Notes under the pieces: generated by a model
Told to the model about the DNA's origin: nothing
The model's input: the letters and a program-made list of their open reading frames with translations, nothing else
Databases searched by the model: none
Program-made: the position numbers and the translations under genes
Assembly: GCF_000212735.1 (NCBI RefSeq)
Contig: NC_015510.1
Span: forward strand, 806,001-870,000
Reading direction: 5' to 3'
Source: Haliscomenobacter hydrossis DSM 1100
Lineage (GTDB): Bacteria > Bacteroidota > Bacteroidia > Chitinophagales > Saprospiraceae
Length of the DNA: 64,000 nt
Shown: positions 37,046 to 43,801 of the stretch, piece by piece
Position numbering within the stretch: the stretch's first letter is position 1
Layout: each line of letters starts with the position of its first letter

Positions 37046-38230
37046 TTAAGAAAGTGCATACCGAATGACCTCCTCCATGTTAAAGTTGGCCATGGTTTCA
37101 TTGATTTCCTTTCGGAGTTTATCCATCATGTCGTAATCGGTCAGGGTGTTGTTTTCAAACCGAGCTACCAAATCGACAAAAATTTGCCAGTGGTCGGGGT
37201 CATCATCTGGGTGTGGGATATGGCCCGAAACGCCCAGTTCTTGTAGTCTTTGGGCAATATCTTCACGGTCGAAGCACTGTGTGCCAAGAGTTAGGAAAGG
37301 TGCCCTGTTCATAATGGGATAGTGGTACATACCCGAACCACACTGATGAACCACTAAATTGGAGATTTTACAGATGTGGTGTAGGGGAAGGAGTTTGTTG
37401 TAGAAAATAGATTTTGGATATACATTGTTTATTTCACAATCACAAGTGGTTATAACAGCGTAGTTTCGGCTTACAAAAAACTCAATGTATTTCTCTATGG
37501 GTGTTTTATCTACTGTACCCGTAGTGATAAACACGATCTGCTTTTGTTTATTGATCATCAAGAACTCGTCAAGCCGATCAGTGAGATTTTTTGAAGGCTT
37601 ATCCTTGACAATCAGCGGCCCTGCGTAGAAATAGGAATCTCTGTTTGCTATATCTTCCGGTAGGCGCTCAATAGTCGGGATTCCGGGAATGATTTTTGCT
37701 TTAGGCTCGGTATATTTTTCCAGGTACAGTGCATCTTCCTCATCAAAAGTGTTTACTCCCGCTGCGCTATTGTTAGAAAAAAAGGCTGATCTGTCGAAAC
37801 CGTCGCCCTTCTGCAACGAATGTACGTGCGTGTTGTTTCGGTAGCGTTCGTCGATGGATCGGAATATTCCCGTGCGTTGGATGGAAATCCTTGGCACATC
37901 ATTTTTTTCGGCAATCAGCGGAGCAATAAAAACCGTGTCTTCAATGATTAATGCTGGCTTCACCTTGTCGTAGGCTTCCTGCTGCTTCTCTATCGCGTAG
38001 GATGCCGCTTCGATATGGTTATTCGACAACAGTTGCAGGGCTTCATCACCAAAGTAGTCGATGGGGACACAGTCTAGCCCCTGCACGGTTAGAAGACGCT
38101 GCCAGTTATTATTGACCAAAAAATAATTGTTGATCCCTGCCTGGTGCTTTATGTACTTGTGGTGTAGGACATACAGTGGAAGCAAGTGCGAAAGCCCACC
38201 AGCAAAATAGGGTAAATTCAAAATATTCAT
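37046..38230 (-). CDS. GT-B glycosyltransferase (UGT/MGT-like)
   Basis: The protein has 394 residues. The N-terminus MNILNLPYFAGGLSHLLPL is the start of a GT-B acceptor domain. The second half has KQKQIVFITTGTVDKTPIEKY, the donor domain beginning of UGT-like enzymes, and NLVVHQCGSGMYHYPIM in the place of the HCGxxT/S signature, followed by PFLTLGTQCFDREDIAQRL. These mark it as a member of the macrolide/natural-product glycosyltransferase group. It probably transfers a nucleotide-activated sugar to a small molecule or to the RiPP. It sits 14 bp downstream of the CrtO-like gene. Confidence 0.8.
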   Translation of the reverse strand: MNILNLPYFAGGLSHLLPLYVLHHKYIKHQAGINNYFLVNNNWQRLLTVQGLDCVPIDYFGDEALQLLSNNHIEAASYAIEKQQEAYDKVKPALIIEDTVFIAPLIAEKNDVPRISIQRTGIFRSIDERYRNNTHVHSLQKGDGFDRSAFFSNNSAAGVNTFDEEDALYLEKYTEPKAKIIPGIPTIERLPEDIANRDSYFYAGPLIVKDKPSKNLTDRLDEFLMINKQKQIVFITTGTVDKTPIEKYIEFFVSRNYAVITTCDCEINNVYPKSIFYNKLLPLHHICKISNLVVHQCGSGMYHYPIMNRAPFLTLGTQCFDREDIAQRLQELGVSGHIPHPDDDPDHWQIFVDLVARFENNTLTDYDMMDKLRKEINETMANFNMEEVIRYALS

Positions 38231-38244
38231 TGAGCTGAGTTGAT

Positions 38245-38694
38245 TTATTGGTTTTTAATCAATTTATCTATTCGCCGCTTATTCTCCTGCTGTAGTAATG
38301 AAGGATACAAATTCATTAAAGTATTTGCAATCATTATTATGAAGCCAAATAGAAAACTACGTGTTACACTCCAGTATATAGCAAATACCCCTACGAAAAT
38401 GAATCCTATCAAATGACTTGTTTCCGCATATGTCATTTCCTTTCGTACTTCCGCTAAGTCCGCTTTACCGTTTCTTAACTGGATTTTCTGGTTGAAATAT
38501 TTGAAAAATGTATTTTTTACAATCCACTTAAAATATTTAAGTCCAAGGTATTTATTCAAGATTTTGCTATCGATGAAATTCATATGCGATAGCCTTTCGT
38601 AATATTTAGTTTTGACAAGGATGCTGTTGAAGATTATCCCAACCATCCAAGAAATAACTGATATTGACACTCCGAATATGATATAATTTACCAT
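38245..38694 (-). CDS. small membrane protein, CrtO (acyltransferase)-like
   Basis: This 149-residue protein has an N-terminal helix (IIFGVSISVISWMVGIIF) and two further helices (IGFIFVGVFAIYW; FGFIIMIANTLMNLY), and ends with NLYPSLLQQENKRRIDKL. The C-terminal motif resembles that of glycosyl-4,4'-diaponeurosporenoate acyltransferase (CrtO), which adds a fatty acid to a sugar. The resemblance is by motif only and moderate. In this cluster it could acylate a sugar on the product. Its start overlaps an out-of-frame stop (ATGGTAA) that would end a longer version of the upstream LanM-like gene. Confidence 0.6.
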   Translation of the reverse strand: MVNYIIFGVSISVISWMVGIIFNSILVKTKYYERLSHMNFIDSKILNKYLGLKYFKWIVKNTFFKYFNQKIQLRNGKADLAEVRKEMTYAETSHLIGFIFVGVFAIYWSVTRSFLFGFIIMIANTLMNLYPSLLQQENKRRIDKLIKNQ

Positions 38695-38769
38695 AAGTTT
38701 TTTGATTTTAGCAAACTCTTGTATAAGGACATCCGGCGTGCTTGTGACAACCCAAAAGCACGCTCGTGA
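38688..38769 (-). other. out-of-frame C-terminal tail of the LanM-like gene (possible frameshift)
   Basis: After the LanM-like stop (38770-38772) another frame continues for 26 more codons (AFGLSQARRMSLYKSLLKSK) and ends in a TAA that overlaps the next gene's start as ATGGTAA. The overlap is the usual coupling in this operon. The frame is open over the last part of the upstream gene as well (38936-38688). A one-base insertion or two-base loss near 38790-38850 would have cut about 35-40 residues from the enzyme. A sequencing error is another explanation. Confidence 0.4.
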
Positions 38770-40332
38770 TTATGGTAGTAGAGGAATTCGTAGCCAATTG
38801 GTGATGTACTCAATCTGTTCACCTTTGTGCTCAGGAGAGAATAAGCTAATCCGGTTCTTAATGTTTTCGATACAATCGTATTGAAAAGTCTGAATGGTTT
38901 CATTACCCAACAAGTGATGCTTTGAACTGTTGACATTAAATAACGGAATATCCCCTTTCAGCAATTGGTCTATTTCATACGCCAAGATAAACCTGTAATC
39001 CTCCATGTTTCCTTTTTGATAGGCTTTTGCAATGAGTTCATACAGCTTGGATCGATAGGATGCAAAACTTCCCATGAAGGAAGCCTTGCGCAGGTATTTC
39101 AAAATCCTGAAATAGACATAAGTGGGCCTCCAAACATAACGTACATTTTGATTGGCAAAAGCGAGTATGGGAGAGTCTTCAGCGAATAATTCTTCACGCG
39201 AAGCCATGAACATGTCGTAGGCAGCCGAAAAGCCACTTATTAAGTTATGCTTATAGTCATTGGCAAACACATACTGACCTTCATATGTTGGAATATTTTC
39301 CTTCACCAGCTTCCTGGAAAGAAAGTGATTGGATCGCTTCGAATCAATAGAATTCGCATGAACTACTTGCTTAACCAATTCCATCGCTTCAGTTTTTCCT
39401 TTGATTCCATATCCAGCAAACGCTAAAGGCACTCCACGGTCGCGATTGACAATTAACATACTCTCCAGAATAGAGCAATAAGGTATTTGATGTTGCTCGT
39501 CCCAGGTTCTAACGGATTGCTTGGACAAAACTGGTTGAATAATGGTTTCGTGGTCGATAATAACGGGATACTTTCCAGAAGCGATAACATTCTCAAAATG
39601 GCAGTCTTTACTTCCTAACAACAGCGTCACTGCCAAAAGTATGCCCGCCTGGTAATAATACATCGATAACTCCTCGGGCGTATCAACACCTTCATTGGGG
39701 ATGAACGCTAACCAGCCATAACTTCCACAGCTTATACATTTGATTGTTTTTAGGTTGGTGCCTAACTTGTGATTGACCCAGCTAAGGAAGGAATTGTAAG
39801 CGAGGGCGGTATCGATATTCCTCGGTTTATAGATCAATTTGGTGCCATCTACTAAGGTTATGAGAGCAGTACCCTCTCCATGATGCCCATCACCGAGACT
39901 GGTGTCAATATCTCTGATGCCACTGTATGCACTTGCTTCCAAAGAAAATACTGCCGCAAGCTGAAGCCAATCCTTACGTAGGTTAGTACATATGTTTTGA
40001 ATATGGTTTAGGTAGTTGCTAGCTATGTTTTTTAAAATTTCATCCAAAACTGGATACTTACTTTCCAGTGAAACTATTGTTTCAGCCACGAATCTTTGGT
40101 AAGACCGCTGCCCACTGATTATGAACTGGTCTAATTCCTCCTGCAGGGTCACCTCGGCGACAAAACTCATGTTGCTCAGGAGGGTGGCGTGCAGTTTATC
40201 AACTAAGCGCAGGGGTACCTCACTGTCAATTTCGGCCAATAAACGTTCCGTGTAAGGTAATAGCACCTCAACGAAGGGAACGCTCCTCAACCTATGGTTT
40301 ACCAAGTGTGCCGATTGATGAATCATACTCAT
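38770..40332 (-). CDS. LanM-type lanthipeptide dehydratase (DUF4135) without LanC cyclase domain
   Basis: This 520-residue protein matches the dehydratase half of class II lanthipeptide synthetases. It has GDGHHGEGTALITL (147-160), LIYKPRNID with the kinase-like Lys169, LLGSKDCHFENVIASGKYP (Asp243, His245, Asn248) and VIIDHETI (Asp260), followed by the usual domain end with LKGDIPLFNVNSS. LanM phosphorylates Ser/Thr of the core and eliminates phosphate to give Dha/Dhb. A full LanM has about 1000 residues with a zinc-binding LanC domain; none follows here. It is downstream of the two precursor genes. No cyclase gene is present in the window, so ring formation is uncertain. Confidence 0.88.
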   Translation of the reverse strand: MSMIHQSAHLVNHRLRSVPFVEVLLPYTERLLAEIDSEVPLRLVDKLHATLLSNMSFVAEVTLQEELDQFIISGQRSYQRFVAETIVSLESKYPVLDEILKNIASNYLNHIQNICTNLRKDWLQLAAVFSLEASAYSGIRDIDTSLGDGHHGEGTALITLVDGTKLIYKPRNIDTALAYNSFLSWVNHKLGTNLKTIKCISCGSYGWLAFIPNEGVDTPEELSMYYYQAGILLAVTLLLGSKDCHFENVIASGKYPVIIDHETIIQPVLSKQSVRTWDEQHQIPYCSILESMLIVNRDRGVPLAFAGYGIKGKTEAMELVKQVVHANSIDSKRSNHFLSRKLVKENIPTYEGQYVFANDYKHNLISGFSAAYDMFMASREELFAEDSPILAFANQNVRYVWRPTYVYFRILKYLRKASFMGSFASYRSKLYELIAKAYQKGNMEDYRFILAYEIDQLLKGDIPLFNVNSSKHHLLGNETIQTFQYDCIENIKNRISLFSPEHKGEQIEYITNWLRIPLLP

Positions 40333-40354
40333 TTGCAGTTACTTCAAAAAATAG

Positions 40355-40441
40355 TTATCCCACATACCCATGCAGGCTGGGATCTATGGGAAATTCCTGT
40401 TCAATGATGGTGAAGAGTATGTTGGAGGATTTAGTCATCAT
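40355..40441 (-). other. short frame of 28 codons between precursor and dehydratase genes, uncertain
   Basis: A frame starting ATG-ATG (40441) reads MMTKSSNILFTIIEQEFPID and ends at 40355. It occupies the 242-bp gap between the first precursor gene and the dehydratase gene. Its composition is protein-like but it is too short to judge. I do not recognise it; it may be chance. The rest of the gap holds no clear terminator. Confidence 0.15.
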
Positions 40442-40574
40442 CCAACTTAAATGCTTTCCCTGTCCTTATTGAACCCAATAGGTGAACAAAAGTTGAAAAA
40501 CATTAGATTTAAGTCTGGGCTGCTGATCAAAAACCAACACACTCTTTACCAATCATTGGGGCTGCCATGTTTGC

Positions 40575-40928
40575 TTAAAACAATAATTTAGCAGCAAGCC
40601 AGCATACACCAACACCAACCGCAACCCCGGCAGCATAGGCTAGAGGAGTAGCACCACCAGCCACCAGTTCCAACTGCTCCTCTGTCAGCTCCAACTCGTC
40701 GAAGCTAGGCTGAGCAGGGATATTGATGTAAATGGTAGAAGTATCAGTCTGGTCGGTAACGACGATTTTTTTGTCATCTAAGAAGGGTAATTCCCTACCA
40801 GTAGCTTGCTCAATGGCAGCCTTGGGGTCATTAATCAGAAGATTTTTGAACTCTGAACTCTCCCAGGCTTTTTGAGTCAGTAAGCCCAAGAATTGGGCAC
40901 CTTGATGCTGTTGCTCTAAAAAAGTCAT
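40575..40928 (-). CDS. proteusin-type RiPP precursor peptide A
   Basis: This 117-residue peptide has a long leader of the nitrile-hydratase-alpha-like type (NHLP): KAWESSEFKNLLINDPKAA, VVTDQTDTSTIYINIP, then ELTEEQLELVAGG (GG at 91-92). The predicted core after GG has 25 residues, begins ATPLAYAAGVAVGVGVCW, and contains one Thr and one Cys and almost only small hydrophobic residues. The C39 exporter should cut after GG. The leader is about half identical to that of the neighbouring precursor, 47 bp upstream. The core looks like a membrane-active bacteriocin; the activity is inferred. Confidence 0.9.
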   Translation of the reverse strand: MTFLEQQHQGAQFLGLLTQKAWESSEFKNLLINDPKAAIEQATGRELPFLDDKKIVVTDQTDTSTIYINIPAQPSFDELELTEEQLELVAGGATPLAYAAGVAVGVGVCWLAAKLLF

Positions 40929-40975
40929 TTTCTGTTTTTTTAATTGTTATCTAATTGTTTAATGCCCAAGCGTTA

Positions 40976-41335
40976 TTAACTTTTCATAACTGCTGCTCCG
41001 GCGGCCGCGGCTCCAAAAAGACCTACACCGCATACAAAGCCATAGCCAAAGGCAATGAAGGTGGGGGTGATACCACCTGCTACCTGCTCCAGTTGCTCTT
41101 CAGTTAGTTCCAGACTATCGAGGTCAACTTGGCGCGGAATGTTGAAGTAGATGGTAGATTCGTCGGACTGGTCTACTACTACGAGCTTCTTGCCTTCAGG
41201 CAGAACGACCTTTTCGCCTCCTACTCTTTCCATCACTGCTACGGGATTATTCATTAGCTCGCGCTTGAACTCAGAATCTTCCCATGCTTTCTGTACAATC
41301 TGAGAGTACACTTCTTGTTGTTTAATGAATTCCAT
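40976..41335 (-). CDS. proteusin-type RiPP precursor peptide B
   Basis: This 119-residue peptide shares the NHLP leader plan with precursor A: QKAWEDSEFKRELMNNPVAV, VVVDQSDESTIYFNIPRQ, and LELTEEQLEQVAGG (GG at 87-88). The 31-residue core starts ITPTFIAFGYGFVCGVGLFG and ends AAAAGAAVMKS, with two Thr, one terminal Ser and one Cys. Both cores share a T-P near the start and a GVxxCG/GVGVC-type Cys in the middle. It is the first gene of the modification operon, with tandem promoter boxes upstream (41424-41479 and 41525-41580). Confidence 0.9.
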   Translation of the reverse strand: MEFIKQQEVYSQIVQKAWEDSEFKRELMNNPVAVMERVGGEKVVLPEGKKLVVVDQSDESTIYFNIPRQVDLDSLELTEEQLEQVAGGITPTFIAFGYGFVCGVGLFGAAAAGAAVMKS

Positions 41336-41423
41336 GATAAACTGAATTTAAATTAAAAAATATGTGAATAAAAATGATTACAATCAGTAAAATCCGGCAC
41401 ATCTTACCGAGAATTCGCTGCTG

Positions 41424-41479
41424 TTATACTGCAAATATACCCGGCGCCTAACCTGAAAAAAATGCCAAAAAAACTGAAA
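41424..41479 (-). promoter_or_regulatory. promoter box, proximal copy of a tandem pair before the precursors
   Basis: On the minus strand it reads TTTCAG, a T-rich run, GGCATTTTTTTCAG, and then the -7 box TATATTTG (41439-41432), a perfect TAnnTTTG match. The box is about 95 bp before the start of precursor B. A second, very similar copy lies exactly 101 bp further upstream. The conserved part spans some 55 bp, longer than a promoter, so a regulator (perhaps the AraC protein) may bind it. Confidence 0.6.
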
Positions 41480-41524
41480 TTTTCTTTTGTTTTTTTCTGG
41501 CACATAACATTTGTTGTCAATCAT

Positions 41525-41580
41525 TTATAATACAAATATAACGGGTTGAACTTTGAAGAAAATGCCAAAAAAACTGAAAA
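41525..41580 (-). promoter_or_regulatory. promoter box, distal copy of the tandem pair
   Basis: It shares with the proximal copy the T-run followed by GGCATTTTCTTCA and the -7 box TATATTTG (41540-41533). It is near-identical over its outer 24 bp (GCCAAAAAAACTGAAA on the plus strand) and over the TATATTTG end, and divergent in the middle. It begins 17 bp after the stop of the AraC-type gene. Confidence 0.55.
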
Positions 41581-41596
41581 AATTGCTTAGAAACTA

Positions 41597-42364
41597 CTAA
41601 CTGGCTTGCATATACTGACTGGGCATTTTCCCAAACTCCTTGGCAAATAACTTGCTGAAGTAGTAAGGATCCCTGATCCCTACCCGACTCGCCACTTCGC
41701 AGACATTGGTGTATGTGTAATCCTCGAGCAGGCGCCTGGCATTCCACAGGCGTACCTTGCGAATGTAGTTGTTGGGGGTAAGCCCGGTATACTTTTCGAT
41801 CTTGCGAAAGAGCTGGCGCTCGCTCACCATCATCTCCTGAGCCAGCCAGGATATCGATAGTATGGAGCTTTCCAGGTGCTCCAGTACCGTACGCTCCAGG
41901 CGGAGTAGCCAGCTAAGTTCTGCTTTGGGAATTCGGGAGGTGTCGGATTTCGTAAATATTTCGTCTAAGGGAGAAGACTCCTCGGAAGCTGCAGACCACT
42001 GGTACAAGTGAGGAAACTGGAATTTATCACGCACCACTATCTCAATTTGCTTCTGTTTTTCGGCCTTTACTATATTGGCCACTATTGTTTCCAGTTGTGC
42101 ACTGCTCTCCAGCACGATTGCCGACAGCCGATTCGTTTCGGCATCGCGCTGCTCGGTATAAGTATGGATATAGCGCGACAGCCGAATAATTTCCTTTAAC
42201 GGATGGTGTATCTTGTCGGCTATCTGGGAGAGTACAGCTTCCGATTCCCAGTTGATGATTGCGGCGGCGGACATTTGATTCATGATAATTGTCGTTTTGG
42301 GCAATAAAATGTTAGCGCATTGTCCCTCGTGTAGGGCCATGCGGTAAGCATAAAGTGTAAGCAA
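41597..42364 (-). CDS. AraC-type regulator with a degenerate histidine-kinase-like dimerization region
   Basis: The protein has 255 residues in the longest frame; Met28 (42283) or Met31 are more likely starts, since the first 27 residues look unlike a protein N-terminus. A helical stretch (IADKIHHPLKEIIRLSRYIH, then a coiled helix) resembles the two-helix HisKA domain of sensor kinases, but the phosphorylated His position is Asp. The last 100 residues form an AraC double helix-turn-helix (LSISWLAQEMMVSERQLFRKI; VCEVASRVGIRDPYYFSKLFAKEFGKMPSQYM). It likely controls the precursor genes just downstream through the duplicated boxes. Whether it was once part of a hybrid two-component protein is unknown. 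Confidence 0.83.
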   Translation of the reverse strand: MLTLYAYRMALHEGQCANILLPKTTIIMNQMSAAAIINWESEAVLSQIADKIHHPLKEIIRLSRYIHTYTEQRDAETNRLSAIVLESSAQLETIVANIVKAEKQKQIEIVVRDKFQFPHLYQWSAASEESSPLDEIFTKSDTSRIPKAELSWLLRLERTVLEHLESSILSISWLAQEMMVSERQLFRKIEKYTGLTPNNYIRKVRLWNARRLLEDYTYTNVCEVASRVGIRDPYYFSKLFAKEFGKMPSQYMQAS

Positions 42365-42425
42365 ATTCTTGATGATCAGAATAGACCCCTATTGCGAAAG
42401 GGTGGCGAAAAGGTACAGGCGGACA

Positions 42426-42839
42426 TTATAAGGCAAATCGTACCGATACTATATTTTCGGAAATCTTCACCTGGTAGCGTCCTTTGGGTAAGTAGATGGG
42501 GCGCCCCATCAGTTCCGGTCCGGCCATAAAGCCCTCCTCCAATTGAAAGTAGCCACTGCCAAAATGCTTTTCGAAGACAGCCTGGCTCAAGGAACTACGG
42601 GGAAAGGCCAGCTCAAAATAATCGTTGTCCTTTAGACTGGCCAGGCCGTAAAGTCGGTTCTCGGCGGTAGCCTGCGTATAATCCAGAAAATTATTGGTGC
42701 AGGCGTTTTCGATTTTACAGATGCCGAGGTGTTGGCATTTTGCCGTAGGGCGACCGAGTACGACCTCGGCAAAAGTCTGTTGGAGCTCCAGGCTGAAATT
42801 GCGGGGAGCCGCTTCTACAGTCTTGGTTCTTAGCGTCAT
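42426..42839 (-). CDS. small protein of unknown function with a three-cysteine motif
   Basis: This 137-residue protein has CQHLGICKIENAC at about residues 35-47, three Cys that could bind a metal, and a beta-rich C-terminal part (IYLPKGRYQVKISENIVSVRF). No signal peptide or membrane helix is seen. It is 61 bp upstream of the AraC-type gene on the same strand and may be co-transcribed. I do not recognise it. Confidence 0.6.
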   Translation of the reverse strand: MTLRTKTVEAAPRNFSLELQQTFAEVVLGRPTAKCQHLGICKIENACTNNFLDYTQATAENRLYGLASLKDNDYFELAFPRSSLSQAVFEKHFGSGYFQLEEGFMAGPELMGRPIYLPKGRYQVKISENIVSVRFAL

Positions 42840-42886
42840 TTTTAATGGAATTTTCCTGATTAATTTAGCAATTTAGAGCCTACCTA

Positions 42887-43000
42887 CTACAATTCTATTG
42901 ATTCATCAATGATAATTTCCCGCTGAAGGGGCGCTGAATCAATGGTCTGGCATAGAGGCGGACAAGTAGGACAAACGAGTTTTGGGATTAACATGATCAT
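42887..43000 (-). CDS. possible short Cys-rich peptide
   Basis: A 37-codon frame starts at 43000 (or 42994) and ends at 42887. It reads MIMLIPKLVCPTCPPLCQTI and then a polar tail. The CPTCPPLC cluster is striking and could bind a metal or be modified. It lies 47 bp upstream of the 137-residue three-Cys protein. No strong ribosome site is seen, so coding is uncertain. Confidence 0.35.
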   Translation of the reverse strand: MIMLIPKLVCPTCPPLCQTIDSAPLQREIIIDESIEL

Positions 43001-43556
43001 AGCTTAAATGAATTTATGATTAAACAATACATTTATGATTAAACAATGCGCAATACACAGTCAATGGTGCATGTATAGGCATTTGGTGCTAGTTTTGAAG
43101 CAAAGAAGGATGAATGATAGGTCCTTCTTATTATCCAGTAGAACGTCTGGAAGTCAATTAGCACGATGTAGTATCTTATTTGTATATCACAAATTTATAT
43201 GCCAATCCACAGCAATAAAATGACAAACTTGGCTATTGTGTTAGATGGATTTATCGAAGGCAAGAAAGCCTTTTTTATTTAAAAAACTGAAAAACAATTG
43301 ATTGGCCTAAATAATTGCGACAAATTTGTTAGTCGGCTAAAAAATCACATGTGTATTTTACCTGAAAACATTAGCCCCAATTTTTACTGTGGGGCAACTT
43401 ATGCCTGGTTACTGTGCAGAGTCCATTGCACTTCAATGCTACACCTCAAAGAACAAATTCTCAGGTTTTTCGGCTTTTTTGACAGAATTATAGTTAAACC
43501 TTTTATATTAGACTTTGTTTGTAACGGAATCCCATTAGTGCAAGTATAAGTTCCCT
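43001..43556. other. AT-rich intergenic stretch, no gene seen
   Basis: This stretch of about 555 bp between the RiPP cluster regulators and the MITE-like element holds short frames only, without recognisable products. It probably includes the promoter for the minus-strand small genes. Confidence 0.55.
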
Positions 43557-43720
43557 AAGAAACTGTTTGAGTTGATATCGTGGGCCGCAAAGAGCCTGTT
43601 TTGGACCAGAAATCGTTCTAGCAACTGCTCATTTAGTGCTGCTAGGTCTGTTTTTTGTGCCTCATTAGGTCCAAAATATCCTCTTTTTCGCTTCCACGAC
43701 ATAAATTCAAACAGCTTCTC
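43557..43720 (-). mobile_element. MITE-like element, copy 1
   Basis: The two ends are imperfect inverted repeats (AAGAAACTGTTTGAGTTGAT on the left; on the complement of the right GAGAAGCTGTTTGAATTTAT) extending to TTTTGGACC in both arms. The 164-bp element has no coding capacity. In the minus orientation TAGCAGCACTAAATGAGCA (43644-43626) starts 76 bases from its end, at the same offset as the 18-of-19 matching word in copy 2 (54638-54656). It ends just before the promoter of the 43802 gene. Confidence 0.65.
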
Positions 43721-43747
43721 AAACCTCTTCCATCAGCATTTTTGCAA

Positions 43748-43755
43748 TAATTTTG
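43748..43755 (+). promoter_or_regulatory. -7 box for the 513-residue protein gene
   Basis: TAATTTTG is a perfect TAnnTTTG match, about 47 bp before the ATG at 43802. The region where a -33 element would lie touches the end of the MITE-like element. Confidence 0.4.
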
Positions 43756-43801
43756 GGGGCTGTTTAACATAGGGACGGAAAACAAAGCAAATTATGTCCA
43801 T

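Noticed and set aside
41424-41580. Sigma-54 promoter in the GGCA-containing boxes upstream of the precursors
   Set aside because: TTGGCA is present but no GC dinucleotide follows at the -12 spacing; the TATATTTG -7 box explains the repeats better.
43035-43772. Three short plus-strand frames before the 513-residue gene
   Set aside because: Their residue composition is not protein-like (rich in Cys, Phe, Leu, without pattern) and the last lies inside the MITE-like element.
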